In this document: positions 21,271-32,109 of the stretch, one piece after another
Position numbering within the stretch: the first letter of the stretch is position 1
How the letters are laid out: each line of letters begins with the position of its first letter
Assembly: GCF_963169125.1 (NCBI RefSeq)
Contig: NC_084794.1
Location: forward strand, 226,731,409-226,795,408
DNA length: 64,000 nt
DNA from: Humulus lupulus
Lineage: Eukaryota > Streptophyta > Magnoliopsida > Rosales > Cannabaceae
Direction of reading: 5' to 3'
Translations under genes and position numbers: made by a program
Notes under the pieces: model-generated
Database searches by the model: none
What the model was told of the DNA's origin: nothing
The model's input: the letters and a program-made list of their open reading frames with translations, nothing else

Positions 21271-22782
21271 TATAAGCCGATCAGAAATCTACCACTAGGA
21301 ACTCTGACATCACAGTCTCGTGCCTTGGGGCATCCTCCACTGTGACTAGGCATTCTCCCATCAACCCATATATCACTTGGGAACACGGTGTCAGGTCCTT
21401 GACCATAAGCTTCACCTTCTACCGTGGACGCTCGGTTTGCCTCTCTCATGAATCTTTGAATGTAGTCTTTCAGAGATTTGTCTTTCCCTTGCTTGATGTC
21501 AGCTAACTGATTGGCATAAACTGGTTGAATCCGCCCGGCACTAAAGACCTTGTAGAATTCTTTCCTAAACTGTTCCCAGAAATTGATGGATCCAGGTTTA
21601 AACTTCCAATACCATTCCTGAGCTAAGTCAGAGAGAGTGGTAGGGAATACCCTGCACCTATAATCATGTTCCACACTGAGTAACTCCATCTGATCCTCGA
21701 ACTTCCCAATATGTCATACCGGGTCCTCCTTCCCAGTGTATGTAGGAAGTTTTGGGGTCTTGTATTTTGGTGGTGGTTGGGCAGCTTGGATCTTGGCATT
21801 GAAAGGACTCCCACTTCTATGAGTCAACTCGATATCTGAAGGTTTCTTTGTTATAACCTGAACAACCATAACAAGTGCATCTATTTGAGCCTGCACTGCT
21901 GGTGGGATCGCTACTCCAGGTGGAGTGGATATCTCTGGTACCTCCTACCGAGCACTGGTCCTCCTGTTGATGACCTTCCTCAAATCCTGAGGTCGTGTAT
22001 CTTTCCCCAGGCTATCAAACACAGTACTTGTGTTATTCATCGGTTCCTTTCCCTTGCGAGACTGAGGGTGTAGGGGTGGTAGGTCCGCCTTGCCCCTGTC
22101 GGTGCAACCCTGCCCTCGAGCCTCTCCTCCTACATGACTTTGAGATTTGGAGTGACCATTTCCACTCCTGTCACGCCTTTTAGATGTTTGACCCTCATCA
22201 CCGGCGTTGTTTCATCGGTCCCCCTAGGAGGGGGCCTTCTGGTTGGTTATACTCCTACTCCTAGATGGAGTGTTATTCTTCTTAGTCATGGAGGAGGCAG
22301 TCTTGGACTGTGCCTCTTCATCCTGGGAAAGTGGTTGTGAGAGTGACCTTGGGGTCCTACTCCTCCCCTGGGACTCCCTGTTACTGTGGTGTCACATTCC
22401 TGCTGCTTTGTCCTGAGCCTCCCTCACCGCCTGAGCAACAGCTTCAGCATTGACTCGGGCTAACTGAGTACCCGCCTCTAAGGCCACAGCGGCCTCCTGG
22501 TGCCTCCGGTCAGCCTCCTGCTCCCTCTGGATTCCTCTGGACCTGCTCATCGATCTCCCATCGTTGTCGTTCCATAGTCACCCTCTGAAGAGCAATTTCT
22601 GCAGGAAAGGCCTCTTGCCTCGCCAGAAATTGTGCCATCTCCTCCTGGTGAGCGTCTCGTGGATCTTCTGCATCAGGTTGATCTCTAGCCTCCACCTGAG
22701 GTTTGTTAACGGGATCTATGGGATCCTGGGTGGTGGAGTCCCTGGGAACTGTTTTCTTGGTCTGACTGGGTTTTGGAGGCAT
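21270..22782 (-). pseudogene. Gag of the Tat element
   Basis: The start is the ATG at 22782, about 60 bases inside the 5' LTR. The first 90 residues are polar and charged (MPPKPSQTKKTVPRDS, then a Glu/Gln-rich helix EEMAQFLARQEAF). The gag core follows at 21270-21900 with PPKYKTPKLPTYTGKEDP, a frameshift near 21700, then FPTTLSDLAQEWYWKFKPGSI, EQFRKEFYKVFSA and LADIKQGKDKSLKDYIQRF. This matches the Retrotrans_gag core. Frame changes and stops between 21900 and 22510 make it non-functional. Confidence 0.8.
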
Positions 22783-22840
22783 CGTAAAAATGACGAAAGT
22801 GTGTTTCTTGATTTCGTACTCTCAATGAATGCACCAAAAA

Positions 22841-23851
22841 TGTTGACTTGTGAAATTGGCCAACGGTCGTATGTACACTATACGACACCTTTTGAACGAA
22901 ATAAACAAAATAAATGATAGAGTACGATTATCTTAAATAAATACACAGGAATTTTATAGTGGTTCAGCCCTGTTCAGATGAACAGTAATAACGTAATCCA
23001 CTTAGCTTTTAGTATTGAGTCACTCGACAATTACAATGATGAACAAAAGTGTTCACTAGATTCTCACTTGACCAGAATTCCAGCAAAAAAGCTCTCCGAA
23101 AAAAGACCTCTTTAATGAAGTCTTGGGTCCTTTATTTATAGTACCAGGAGCTGTTACACGACCAGTGATACTGGGATCATGGGTTGGCACACGATTATCA
23201 GGTAGTGGAGATACGTGTCCACCTTCCTGTGATTGTGAGATCGTGGGTCATCCTGTTGCCTTCTGTGGATCATGGTTGATAATGCATGATAGAAACGTCT
23301 GGGAGATGTTAAGTCTCTGTTGGTATATTAGACTTAGGTGCTAGGCTCGACGACCACAGCTTGGGTGCTGGACCTATGACCTTCTGGGTGCTAGACCTGT
23401 TGACCCTCTAGGTGCTAGGCCTGTTGGTCTTAGTTTGAATGAGAGTGATTATTTCTCAACTTGCGGGTCTAGGCCGACCACCCCATGAAAGATAGGGTGG
23501 GTCGACCACCCAGGTGGCTCTTGGGCCTGCTTAGGCCAACCACCCTAGGGGTTAAGGTTAGGCCGACCACCCCTAGGGGTCCTTGTATATGCTAGGTCTG
23601 ACCACCCCGGGGTAGGGGGTGAGGCCGATCACTTCTAGGTCTTTGGGAATGCTTAAGACGACCACCCCTAGGGGTAGGGGTCAGGCCGACCACCCCTAGG
23701 GGGTTTAGAATTGGTCGGCTTTCCTAGGTCCTGGACCTATCTGTTTTGCCCATCAGTCTTTTCTCGATACTTTGTCATTTTTCCCTAATTGGTGATGCCA
23801 CGTGTCTCATTCTCTTTTTCCACATTATCTTTGTATTTTTTAGGGATAACG
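22841..23851 (-). repeat. 5' LTR of the Tat element
   Basis: A 1011-bp LTR starting tgttgacttg, with a TATA box on the minus strand at 23131-23141. It ends gggataacg before the duplication gtaac. The bases next to it inside the element read tggtgcattcattgagag on the minus strand, a candidate primer site that I cannot assign to a tRNA. The GGCCGACCACCC / CCCCTAGGGG repeats lie at 23470-23710. Confidence 0.87.
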
Positions 23852-25673
23852 GTAACCAAGCAGACACATTGTACAAGTATACGACCACAGAGTCACACAA
23901 GTGTGTGTCACACTTCTATTTATTCAGGTGGCATAAGAGCTAGAAAAATTTCATAATACACTTCCAGGGTGGCCTAGCCATAACGGCCTGCATTCAACAC
24001 GCATAATGCTGACCACGACTCATAAGCTGAGCTTTCCAATCAGGAACAATCATACATATAATATATTAATCATATAAACAAATACAATGCATCCAATGTG
24101 CTTAAAAATATAGTCACAGGCATAATTATTACATGCTCATTAATAGGGGCCCGAGCCCTAATCATATTTACATTTCATAGTCGGACCAAGCCCTAATCAT
24201 ATTTACGTTTAATAGCAGGGCCAAGCCCTAATCACGTATCTCACGCAGGTGTAGTTTTCTTACCTCAAGCTTCATACGAATAAAGAAACAACCCCGAGCA
24301 CTATCCCTGACCCGAGCCTGGCGGAAACCCTAGTCACAACACAAATATACGTTCATCAGGAATCAACCCCAGATCATGAGTTCCAAATTGAATTCTAACT
24401 CTCAAAACCTCTGTTCCAGTTAACAAGGTGCTAAAAATGTTCCCCGAGCCCCCAAGCGGGCTCCAAATCGGATTCTCGAGCCCCCGAGCCTAGCCCTTCA
24501 AATTCAGCAAATCAGCCTTTTGAGGCCTTTGGCGCGGTCGCACCCCTAGAAAGTTTGGGGGTTCCAGGCCATTGGCGCGGTTGCGCCAACCTCTGGTGCG
24601 GTCGCACCCCCCAACTCGAGACCCAAATGGAAATTCAATTCTGCTCTTTCTGGAACACTAGCGCGGTCGCGCTACAACCTAGCGCGATCGTGCTTGGTTG
24701 CTAGAAACCCAAAATCTGCCAAGAACATAAATGTTCTTCCCCAATTTTTAAACCTGTGATTTCCAGCAAATTAGACCCTAAACTCGACCAAACTAGATGT
24801 TTCTAACAGGATTCCAACCTCAAAACCATATCACAAAGCTTAGGCAACAAAACCCAATACTCATCTCCCCACAAATCAAAACATACTACTTAAAATCCCA
24901 AAATCAAATTCTAAACTCAAAAACACCATTGAGATGTGAGGGAACCATTCCTTTTGCCCAATTCGAACCTTGGCTGAAATCCCTAGCTTGGCAGCTCTAA
25001 ACTCCTTAACAAGCTTCAATTCCCTCCAAGAATTCTCTTTGGCCTAGCCTTAGAATCTCCTTAAGTGTCATTTCAAAATGATCCAACAAGTGAGAATAGA
25101 AAGAGGGAAAAACGTGAATGTTCCTCCTCAAAGGCTGCTGCCTAATTTGCTAACCCATGTGGTCAAAGGATCAAAGTGCCTGTTGCCCCAATTAACCTCA
25201 AAGTTTACTCCCAAGGAAAAAATCGTCATTTGGAATAATTCCTGCTAATCTCAAATAAGTCTATCAAACTAAATATTCATCAATTAATTCCCGTTACTTA
25301 ACAATTTCTGGTAAGTTTCCAAATTACCAAAATACCCCTAAGCTCACCCCGAACTGGGTATTTTACCCTTTGTGACTCGTGCTGGGTAACTAAAATATAT
25401 CCACATAATAATGTGGTCACAATTATAGATTACACAAATTTACAATTATACCCTCCGTGGGTAAAAATTACGAAAAATGCCATTCTAATAAGAAACGAGC
25501 CCACATGCATATTTAATACACTTAAACATGCAAGCATAATCATATCATAATACACTTCACATAATTCACATAATAATATGCTCATAACACATAAGAACAT
25601 AATTAACTCAATTATTGCCTCATGGCCCCCTAAACAATGCACTAAGCCATATTAGGGATGTTGAGGCGTTACA
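23852..25673 (-). repeat. 5' LTR of A-, second part
   Basis: This resumes after the Tat insertion (caagcagacacattg matches 4057 of the 3' LTR) and ends gaggcgttaca at 25673. It carries five 14-bp dyads of the form RGYGC-GGTC-GCRCY at 24531-24694. Removing the Tat element gives an LTR of about 2.26 kb. Confidence 0.86.
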
Positions 25674-25678
25674 GCCAG

Positions 25679-26600
25679 TATGTAGATCTCTATGTGAGAG
25701 AGATAGTGCGTCTTCATGCGGCTCTGAAGTCAATTGCGTCAGATCGGGACCCCACATTTACTTCCAAGTTCTGGGGAAGTTTGCAGAAAGCTATGGGTAC
25801 ACAGTTAAAATTTAGTACGGCTTATCATCCTCAGATATATGGTCAATCTAAAGGATGATTCAGATACTGGAAGACATGCTTCGAGCATTCATTTTGGACT
25901 TTGAAGGGTCCTGGAGTAAGTATTTGCCTTTGATAGAGTTTTCCTACAATAACAGCTATCAATCAACCATTGTAGTGGCTCCTTATGAGATGTTGTATGG
26001 TAGGAAGTGTAGTTCTCCCATTCACTAGGATGAGATGGGTGAAAGGAGATAATTGGGTCTTGAAGCAGTTTAGAGGACCAATGAGGCTATTGAAAGGATT
26101 AGAGCTCGAATGCTCGTGTCACAAAGTAGACAGAAAAGTTATACAGATCTGAAGCACATGAACATGGAGTTCCAAGTGGGAGACTAAATCTTCCTTAGAG
26201 TTTCACCATTGAAAGGGGTGAAGGGGTTTGGGAAGAAGGGCATGCTAAGCACTAGATTTGTAGGACCTTTTGAGATTCTGGAGAGGATTGGTGAGGTGGC
26301 CAATAGGTTGGCCTTACCTCCGACATTATCAGCAGTGAGCAATGTGTTTCGTATTTCATGCTTCAAAAGTATGTATCAGATGAGGCTCATGTATTGAGTT
26401 ACGATGATTTGGAGTTGTAGGCAGATCTATCCTATGAGGAACAACCAGTCCAGATATTAGACAGCAAGGACAAGGTTCTGAGGAATAAAATCATACCTTT
26501 GGTTAAGGTATTGTGGAGGAACAACAAGGTCGAGGAAGCAACCTGGGAATTAGATTCAAATATGCGGGATCAGTATCCCGAGCTATTTAGGTAAAATTTC
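25679..26600 (+). pseudogene. Integrase C-terminal half and chromodomain-like tail of A+
   Basis: This continues the integrase cut at 3582: YVDLYVREIVRLHAALKSI, SDRDPTF (second catalytic Asp kept), WGSLQKAMGTQLKFSTAYHP, then a small deletion at SKG where the family has SERMIQ, so the catalytic Glu is lost. Linker sequence lies at 25858-26200. The VGPFEILERIGEVANRLALP region (26209-26397) follows. The last 60 or so codons, in a third frame, give a chromodomain-like end (AHVLSYDDLELQ, IIPLVKVLWRN, EEATWEL), as in Tekay-type integrases. Confidence 0.84.
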
Positions 26601-26618
26601 GAGGACGAAATTCCTGTA

Positions 26619-26631
26619 AGAAGGGGATAAT
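26619..26631 (+). other. Polypurine tract of A+
   Basis: agaaggggataat sits immediately before the 3' LTR start tgtaacgtcc. The preceding tttcgaggacgaaatt is typical of Tekay/Del elements. Confidence 0.88.
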
Positions 26632-29600
26632 TGTAACGTCCCAAATTCCCTAATAAGGCTTAGTGTTTTCATTAGGGGCCAGGAGAACAACAATTGGATT
26701 AATTATGTGTTTATGTGATATGTATATATATTATTATGTGAATTATGTGAGTTATATTATGATATTACTATGTTTGCATGTTTAAGTGTATTAAATATGC
26801 AAGTAAGCCTGTTTCTTATTAGAAGGGTATTTTCGTAATTTTAACCATTGGAGGGTATATTTGTAAATATATGTGTTTTCTGATGTAGACCACATTATTA
26901 TATGGATATATTAGAGTTACTCATCATGAGACGATCCTAGAGAGCAAGTTAGCAGTTTAGTCACAACAAGGTCAAATACCCAGCTCGGGGTGAGCCTAGG
27001 GGTATTTTGGTAATTTAGTATATTACCAAGATTTATCGAGTAATGGAAATTTATTTGGTAATTATTTGGAGATATTAGAATTAATTGGGAACATTGGTGT
27101 TAATTGAGATTAGTTGGAAATGGTGGTGAAAGATGATTTTGCCCTTGAGAGCATTAAAGAGAAAACTTTTGGGTGAAGGGCATTTTTGTCCTTTCACGCC
27201 CATGGAATTATCTTAGTCACCCATAAGCTTTTAGAAAATAAATAATCACAAAACAAAAACACTTAGCTCCTCTCTCTCTCTCCATCGCTCGTGTCTCTCT
27301 TTCCCTCCCTCTTAGTTTGGAGGAGTTTAGCTTGGAATTGAGGGCTTGGAGCTAGGATTGGATTAAGGTGCTGCTTAGGGTCCCAGTTTCTCAGCTAAGG
27401 TAAGATTCTGTACTCTGTTTTGATGAATTTCTAGTTGGGTTTTAAGTATTCTTGAGTTTTGAACTCATGGTTTGAATTTTGAACTGGAGAAAGGTTTTGG
27501 TATAGTTCTTGGTGTATTTGTGTTGCCTTAAGTGTATTATTGAGGTTTTGGGACTTAATTCTAGGTTTGGTTGTTAATTGGGATGAATTTTGAGAGATAT
27601 GGATTGGAGAAAAATGTTGGAAATTTGGGTTCGCGGGGTTGCATTGCAACGCTGTTCTTGGAGCGTCGCAGCCCGGAAGAACTCAGAGGTGTTGGGGTTC
27701 TTTTGAACCGCCTAAGCGTCGCGGTGCGTGTCCAGTGAAAATAGGTCCAGGGCTCTCTACTTTGGGGCGCACCGCAGTCCTTCAGAGGTGCGCCGTGGTG
27801 CTAATTGGGAAGAATAGCCACGTGAGGTTTCAAGGGGACTCAAACGTAGGGGCTCAAGGAGGATTCTACTACCTGATTTAGTAGAATTTGAGGTCCCAGA
27901 GGCTAGGACTCTGTCCAGAAGCCTTTATTTACTCGATATTGATGGATATCCTCTATTATAGTTGTGACTAGGGTACTACTAGGGCTCGGAAGGGATCGTG
28001 CTCGAGGGTCGTTTCTATTTATTTAGTGCTTGGACTAGAGGTAAGAGAACTGCACCCTGGGTTATGATTAAGGCTCGAGCCCCAGTGAATGAGCATGAAT
28101 ATGATTATGCCTGTGATTGTTTGATTAATCATGCTCGAATGCTCTGTATCTGGATAATTGTTAAATGATTTTTGCTTGTCTGTATTATCTGATTGAAATG
28201 CTTGACTTATAAGTCAAGGGAAGCAATAGTGCGCTGAGCACCAGCCGAAAGGCTTGACTTATAAATCAAGGGTGACAATAACGCGTTGAGTGCAGGTTAA
28301 TATGGTTAGACCTACCAAGAAGCATGGTATACACTTGACTGACCGTATGGTCGCTTGTAAAATATAGCGCCAGGTACGCTTCGCCAGCCCTAAGGCTGGT
28401 TATATAGAAAAAGGGAAACTAGCCCCGAGGTGACTCTAAAGTCACTTATCTAGGGCTACGGGTGTTGCGAATTTTATAGCTACGCAAGTATACGTAATCG
28501 CAATTTGTAATAAATCTCGATAAGAACGAGTATCGTCCCACGAAGACTGATTTATCAATTACCAAATAATTAATTTCTAGTATCTATTTGGCTAATAAAA
28601 ACTGGATTTGTGAAATTTGAAAATAAGAAAACTGAAATAAATGAAAATTGCAGAAAAAAAATGAAAATAGCAAAAATCAAATAATAACAAGAACACAAGG
28701 ATTAAATTCACTATGAAACAATTAGGAATCCTAATCTTCTCTACTATCCACTCTATTAATTTTTAATGCAATTACTACTGAAACTCTTCTCACTGAAATG
28801 ATAGGCATGCAAAAGTGTTAACTATTCGAGTTAAGAAATAGAAAACTCGACCTAATGTGAATTCCCTATATTTCTATGGTCAATTCAAGCAATAGGAAGC
28901 AATGAATACAACCCTAAATCACATAAACCAATTTGATAATCTCGTTCTAAATTGAAATCTATGTCTATTCAATTTTAGCATATTCAAATCTCACTTTTCA
29001 GATTTCGATCCAAATTCATAAATCGTATGTAAAAGTTGCACAGTCAATCACATACACAATACACACAAATTGAATATATTTCAGATGAAGAAGAAATAGA
29101 TAAATGCATTAAATCATAATATAATTTCAAGAGAGTCAATTAGAAAACCTAAACAGAATTTAGTTCATAAACATCATTAAGAAATCCATAAACTTGAAAT
29201 TAACATAAACTAAAAAATAAAAAGAGAAGAAAAGAAACTCTAAATGATAGATCCACTCCTCATCCTCCTCTCCCAGTCTAAGTCTGCAAAAAGTTCCTCC
29301 TCTTCTCTCCTTAATCGTAATTTAAACCTAATTAGCGATTTTTTAAACATAAAAGGACCAAAACACCCTCAATTAAAAATCTGCGTTTTTGTCATTTGTA
29401 GACGTATCTTGCGGTCGCAGGAATGCTCTAGAAATGCAAAAACTTCTCTGGAGTTGCAGCCGCAAGATACACTTCCTGCGGTCGCAGAAAGTTCTCCGAA
29501 ACACTGTTTTCCATCAATTTTTGTCATTTTGTCGATGTTTCCACCATGTTTCCACACCTAAGTCACCTAAGCCCTTCGACACCTGAAAACATACAAAAAA

Positions 29601-30212
29601 CAAACGTAAAATAGAACAAAACAAAACAAACACCTAATACTTTTCCTGAAAAATACATAGATAAATGAGTCTAAAACTCATTTATCAACGGGCTACGATG
29701 TAACTTATCTTGATTGAATTCATGCACGAGTATGGTTATTACTGCTAGGCAGGCTAGTTATGATTCTGTAATATGTTATTAATTGCTTATGAGCATGTTT
29801 AAGTTTTCTTCCTCAGCCTTAGGTCATGGGTGCTATGTGGTGTAGGTAAGGGAATCGGGAAGCTAGACTAGCCATGAGTTGGATAGGTTCAATGGTGGCA
29901 TGTACATATTCAGCTTGCTCGACCACCACGACCGAGGACTCACATAGGAACTAGGGTTGAACCCTAATTTTACTGCTTAGGTCGACCTGTTTTATTATTT
30001 TGAATTGTAAATGACCTTTTATTGTTTATTTTTGGATCCCATGTACGAACTTAAACTTTTTAATGAAATGATAACTCTTTTTGACCAAAATTTTTAACCC
30101 TAACCTTTTAATTACCTTTAGTTACACGTTTACGGCCAAATGAATCGATTAGAGAGTCTAGCACTATTTAAAAGTACACAGTGTAACAGTCTTATATAAC
30201 CAGGGGGTTACA
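26632..30212 (+). repeat. 3' LTR of A+, with insertion
   Basis: The LTR begins tgtaacgtcccaaattcc and ends ggggttaca. Without the insertion (28463-29687 plus one duplication copy) it is about 2.35 kb. A pyrimidine-rich run at 27267-27310 may mark the start of transcription. A cluster of gcgtcgcagc / gcgcaccgcag-like motifs lies at 27639-27801. A local tandem duplication of about 65 bp is at 28199-28300. Beyond 30212 lies the 171-bp array, so A+ inserted next to or into that array. Confidence 0.87.
28463..29687. mobile_element. 1.2-kb TG...CA insertion (unassigned LTR-like element, copy 1)
   Basis: Starts tgttgcgaattttat and ends ctcatttatca, flanked by the perfect 5-bp duplication acggg (28458-28462, 29688-29692). 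The ends and duplication size fit a solo LTR or a small non-autonomous LTR element. No coding region is convincing. It carries three CTGCGGTCGCAG-type dyads (29409-29487). A diverged copy lies at 33241-34581. I do not recognise the family. Confidence 0.8.
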
Positions 30213-30216
30213 ATCA

Positions 30217-31171
30217 GGGCCTATCCTAAGATGAATATGGTAGGATCCAATCCGAAGGGGAAATATCACATGGCTCAACTACCTGACCGCCCAATGGCGA
30301 CCCTTTGCGAAGACTTCCCCAGCTAAATAGGGACTGAATGACTGGTGGATCGATGGGACCAACGATCATGTCTTGTTTGAGCATGGGGGCCTATCCTATT
30401 ACGAAATATGTTGGGATCTAACCAAGAGGGTAAAGATCACAAGGTTCTACTACCCGATTGCCTAACTGAGACCCTTTGTGAAGACTTCCCTAGTTAAATA
30501 GGGGCCGGATGACCGGTTGGATTGATCAGACCAACGGTCATGTCTTATTTGAGCATTGGGGCCTATCCTAGGACAAAATATTGTGGGATCTGGCCTAGGG
30601 GAAAAATATCACATGGCTCAACTACCCGATCGCCCAATGGAGACCTTTTACGAAGACTTCCATAGTTTAGTAGGGACCGAATGACTGGTTGGATCGATGG
30701 GACCAACGATCATGTCTTGTTTGAGCATCGACACCTTTCCTAAGATTAAATATGGTGGGATCCAGCCCAAAGGGGAAATATCACATGGCTCAGCTACGCT
30801 ATCGCCCAACTGAGACCCTTTATGAAGACTTTCCTAGTTAAATACGGATCAGATGATCGATTGGATCGATGGGATCAATGATCATGTCTTGTTTGAGCAC
30901 CGGGGCCTATCCTAAGATGAAATATGGTGGGATCCAGCCCGGAGGGGAAAGATCACATGGCTAACTATCTGATCGTCCAACGGAGACCCTTTGAAAAGAC
31001 TTCCCTAGTTAAATAGGGACTGGATGACCGGTTGATCGATCAGATCAATGATCATGTCTTTTTTGAGCATCAGGGCCTATTCTAAGACGAAATATGGTGG
31101 GATCCAGCTTGGAGGGGAAAGATCACATGGCTTAACTACCTGATTGCCCAACGGAGACCCTTTGCGAATAC
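30217..31171. repeat. 171-bp tandem array, about 5.6 units
   Basis: The mark gggcctatcc starts at 30217, 30387, 30559, 30731, 30903 and 31073 (the fourth is mutated), so units are 170-172 bp. The last unit stops near 31171. Each unit has an inverted repeat around a gatcgat centre, for example ATGACCGGTTGG ... CCAACGGTCAT in unit 2 and ATGATCGATTGG ... CAATGATCAT in unit 4. The length is in the range of plant satellite monomers. It may instead be the repeat region of another Tat-type element. Confidence 0.85.
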
Positions 31172-32109
31172 TTGTTTTCCTAAAATAGATGAACTTTTAA
31201 AAGAAATTATTGAATTTATGAGTTATAATTTAAGAGTAAAAATATTTTATTGTGATTCAATTTAGGAAAATTTACATTATTCTCTACATTAAATTTGTTT
31301 AATAGAATATTATTCTCTACATTAAATTTGTTCAATTCAATATATATTATGAATAAAAATTGCCTTTCAATTTATACTTTTTTTTTTCTACAAATTATCT
31401 ATTTTGATCACATGGTTCTACTTTACATTGTATATTGATTGATATAATTAATATTGTATTTTGTATTAATTGGTATAACAGTAATACTATCACTAAGAAG
31501 TATATATCATGTTAATTATGCTAAAGAAGTTATAAAGTATTGTAATAATTGGATTTTTAGAATGATCATAATTAATTTTTTTAGCTTCGATTATAATTGA
31601 CATATTATGGTATACTATTATATTATAGTACATTACAATGTATTAAAGTGTCACTAATTAAATTGTATATAATTAAATATAATTATATTAGTGGAGGGAA
31701 GTAGAAAATTAATTTTTCTAGTTTGGAGGGAACTCAAAATTAAAATGCCCTATATTTTGGATATTTATTTTAGCATAATAATATTAAATGGATAACCCAT
31801 TTAATTTGTGATCTCAATCAAGATTCTAACTGGAGAAATCAGTCTATGTGTTTAATGTTTGACGTGATGTGCACATATAACAATGCACACTTTTTAGCAA
31901 TAATTACAATACCTCATCATAGCTTTTGTTGTTTTTATAGTGTTTATATTGTTTGTGTATATATATATATTTACTTGTAATACTTATTTAATTTAATTTA
32001 ATGATATTATATTTTTTTAATTAAGGAAATCTAAATAAAGATATTATTTTTAATTGTTCACATTGATTTGACCTTACATTCAGATCAGTTCGTACTCTAC
32101 TCACATGCA
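31172..32109. other. AT-rich sequence, no gene seen
   Basis: Low-complexity AT-rich DNA with short A/T runs and a (ta)n stretch near 31962. I see no open frame, repeat or clear element end. Confidence 0.5.

Larger units (their letters stand above)
9872..23851 (-). mobile_element. Tat-lineage Ty3/gypsy element with antisense gene, no integrase
   Basis: The LTRs are 9872-10874 and 22841-23851, flanked by gtaac (9867-9871 and 23852-23856), a perfect 5-bp target duplication. Gag, protease, RT, RNase H and a second RNase H run on the minus strand (22782 down to 18856). A long spliced antisense gene runs on the plus strand (12334-17284). The dual RNase H and an extra antisense ORF near the 3' LTR are known features of the Tat lineage. 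No integrase can be found between the second RNase H and the 18.1-18.8 kb tandem array. The terminal bases are mutated (gg...cg instead of tg...ca). Confidence 0.88.
3583..25673 (-). mobile_element. Element A-: same Tekay-like family, inverted, nested in A+ integrase
   Basis: The LTRs begin with tgtaacgccc and end with gcgttaca on the plus strand. Genes run on the minus strand in the order gag, protease, RT, RNase H, integrase (8840 down to 4575). The flanks are accag (3578-3582) and gccag (25674-25678), a 5-bp target duplication with one change. The LTR and protein sequences match A+, so a copy of the same family inserted into its own integrase gene in opposite orientation. The 5' LTR is split by the Tat-type element at 9872-23851. 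The 3' LTR is truncated. Confidence 0.88.
1..30212 (+). mobile_element. Element A+: Tekay/Del-like Ty3/gypsy chromovirus, interrupted
   Basis: An LTR retrotransposon read on the plus strand. It has a partial 5' LTR (1-906), a primer binding site (910-926), protease, reverse transcriptase, RNase H and integrase fragments (1100-3582, then 25679-26600), a polypurine tract (26619-26631) and a 3' LTR (26632-30212). The integrase ends in a chromodomain-like tail, and the 3' leader reads tttcgaggacgaaatt before the polypurine tract, which is a hallmark of Tekay/Del elements. The gag region is missing. Positions 3583-25678 are a nested insertion and not part of this element. The LTRs differ by roughly one base in ten by eye, so it is an old copy. 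The left target duplication lies outside the window. Confidence 0.88.

Noticed and set aside
22564..22917. 117-codon plus-strand frame
   Set aside because: It is antisense to the Tat gag start and crosses into the LTR; shadow frame.
29244..29561. 105-codon plus-strand frame in the TG...CA insertion
   Set aside because: It has no recognisable motifs, overlaps equally long frames on the other strand, and is not kept in the second copy.
30217..31171. Centromeric satellite
   Set aside because: The unit length fits, but fewer than six units are present and there is no evidence on genomic abundance.
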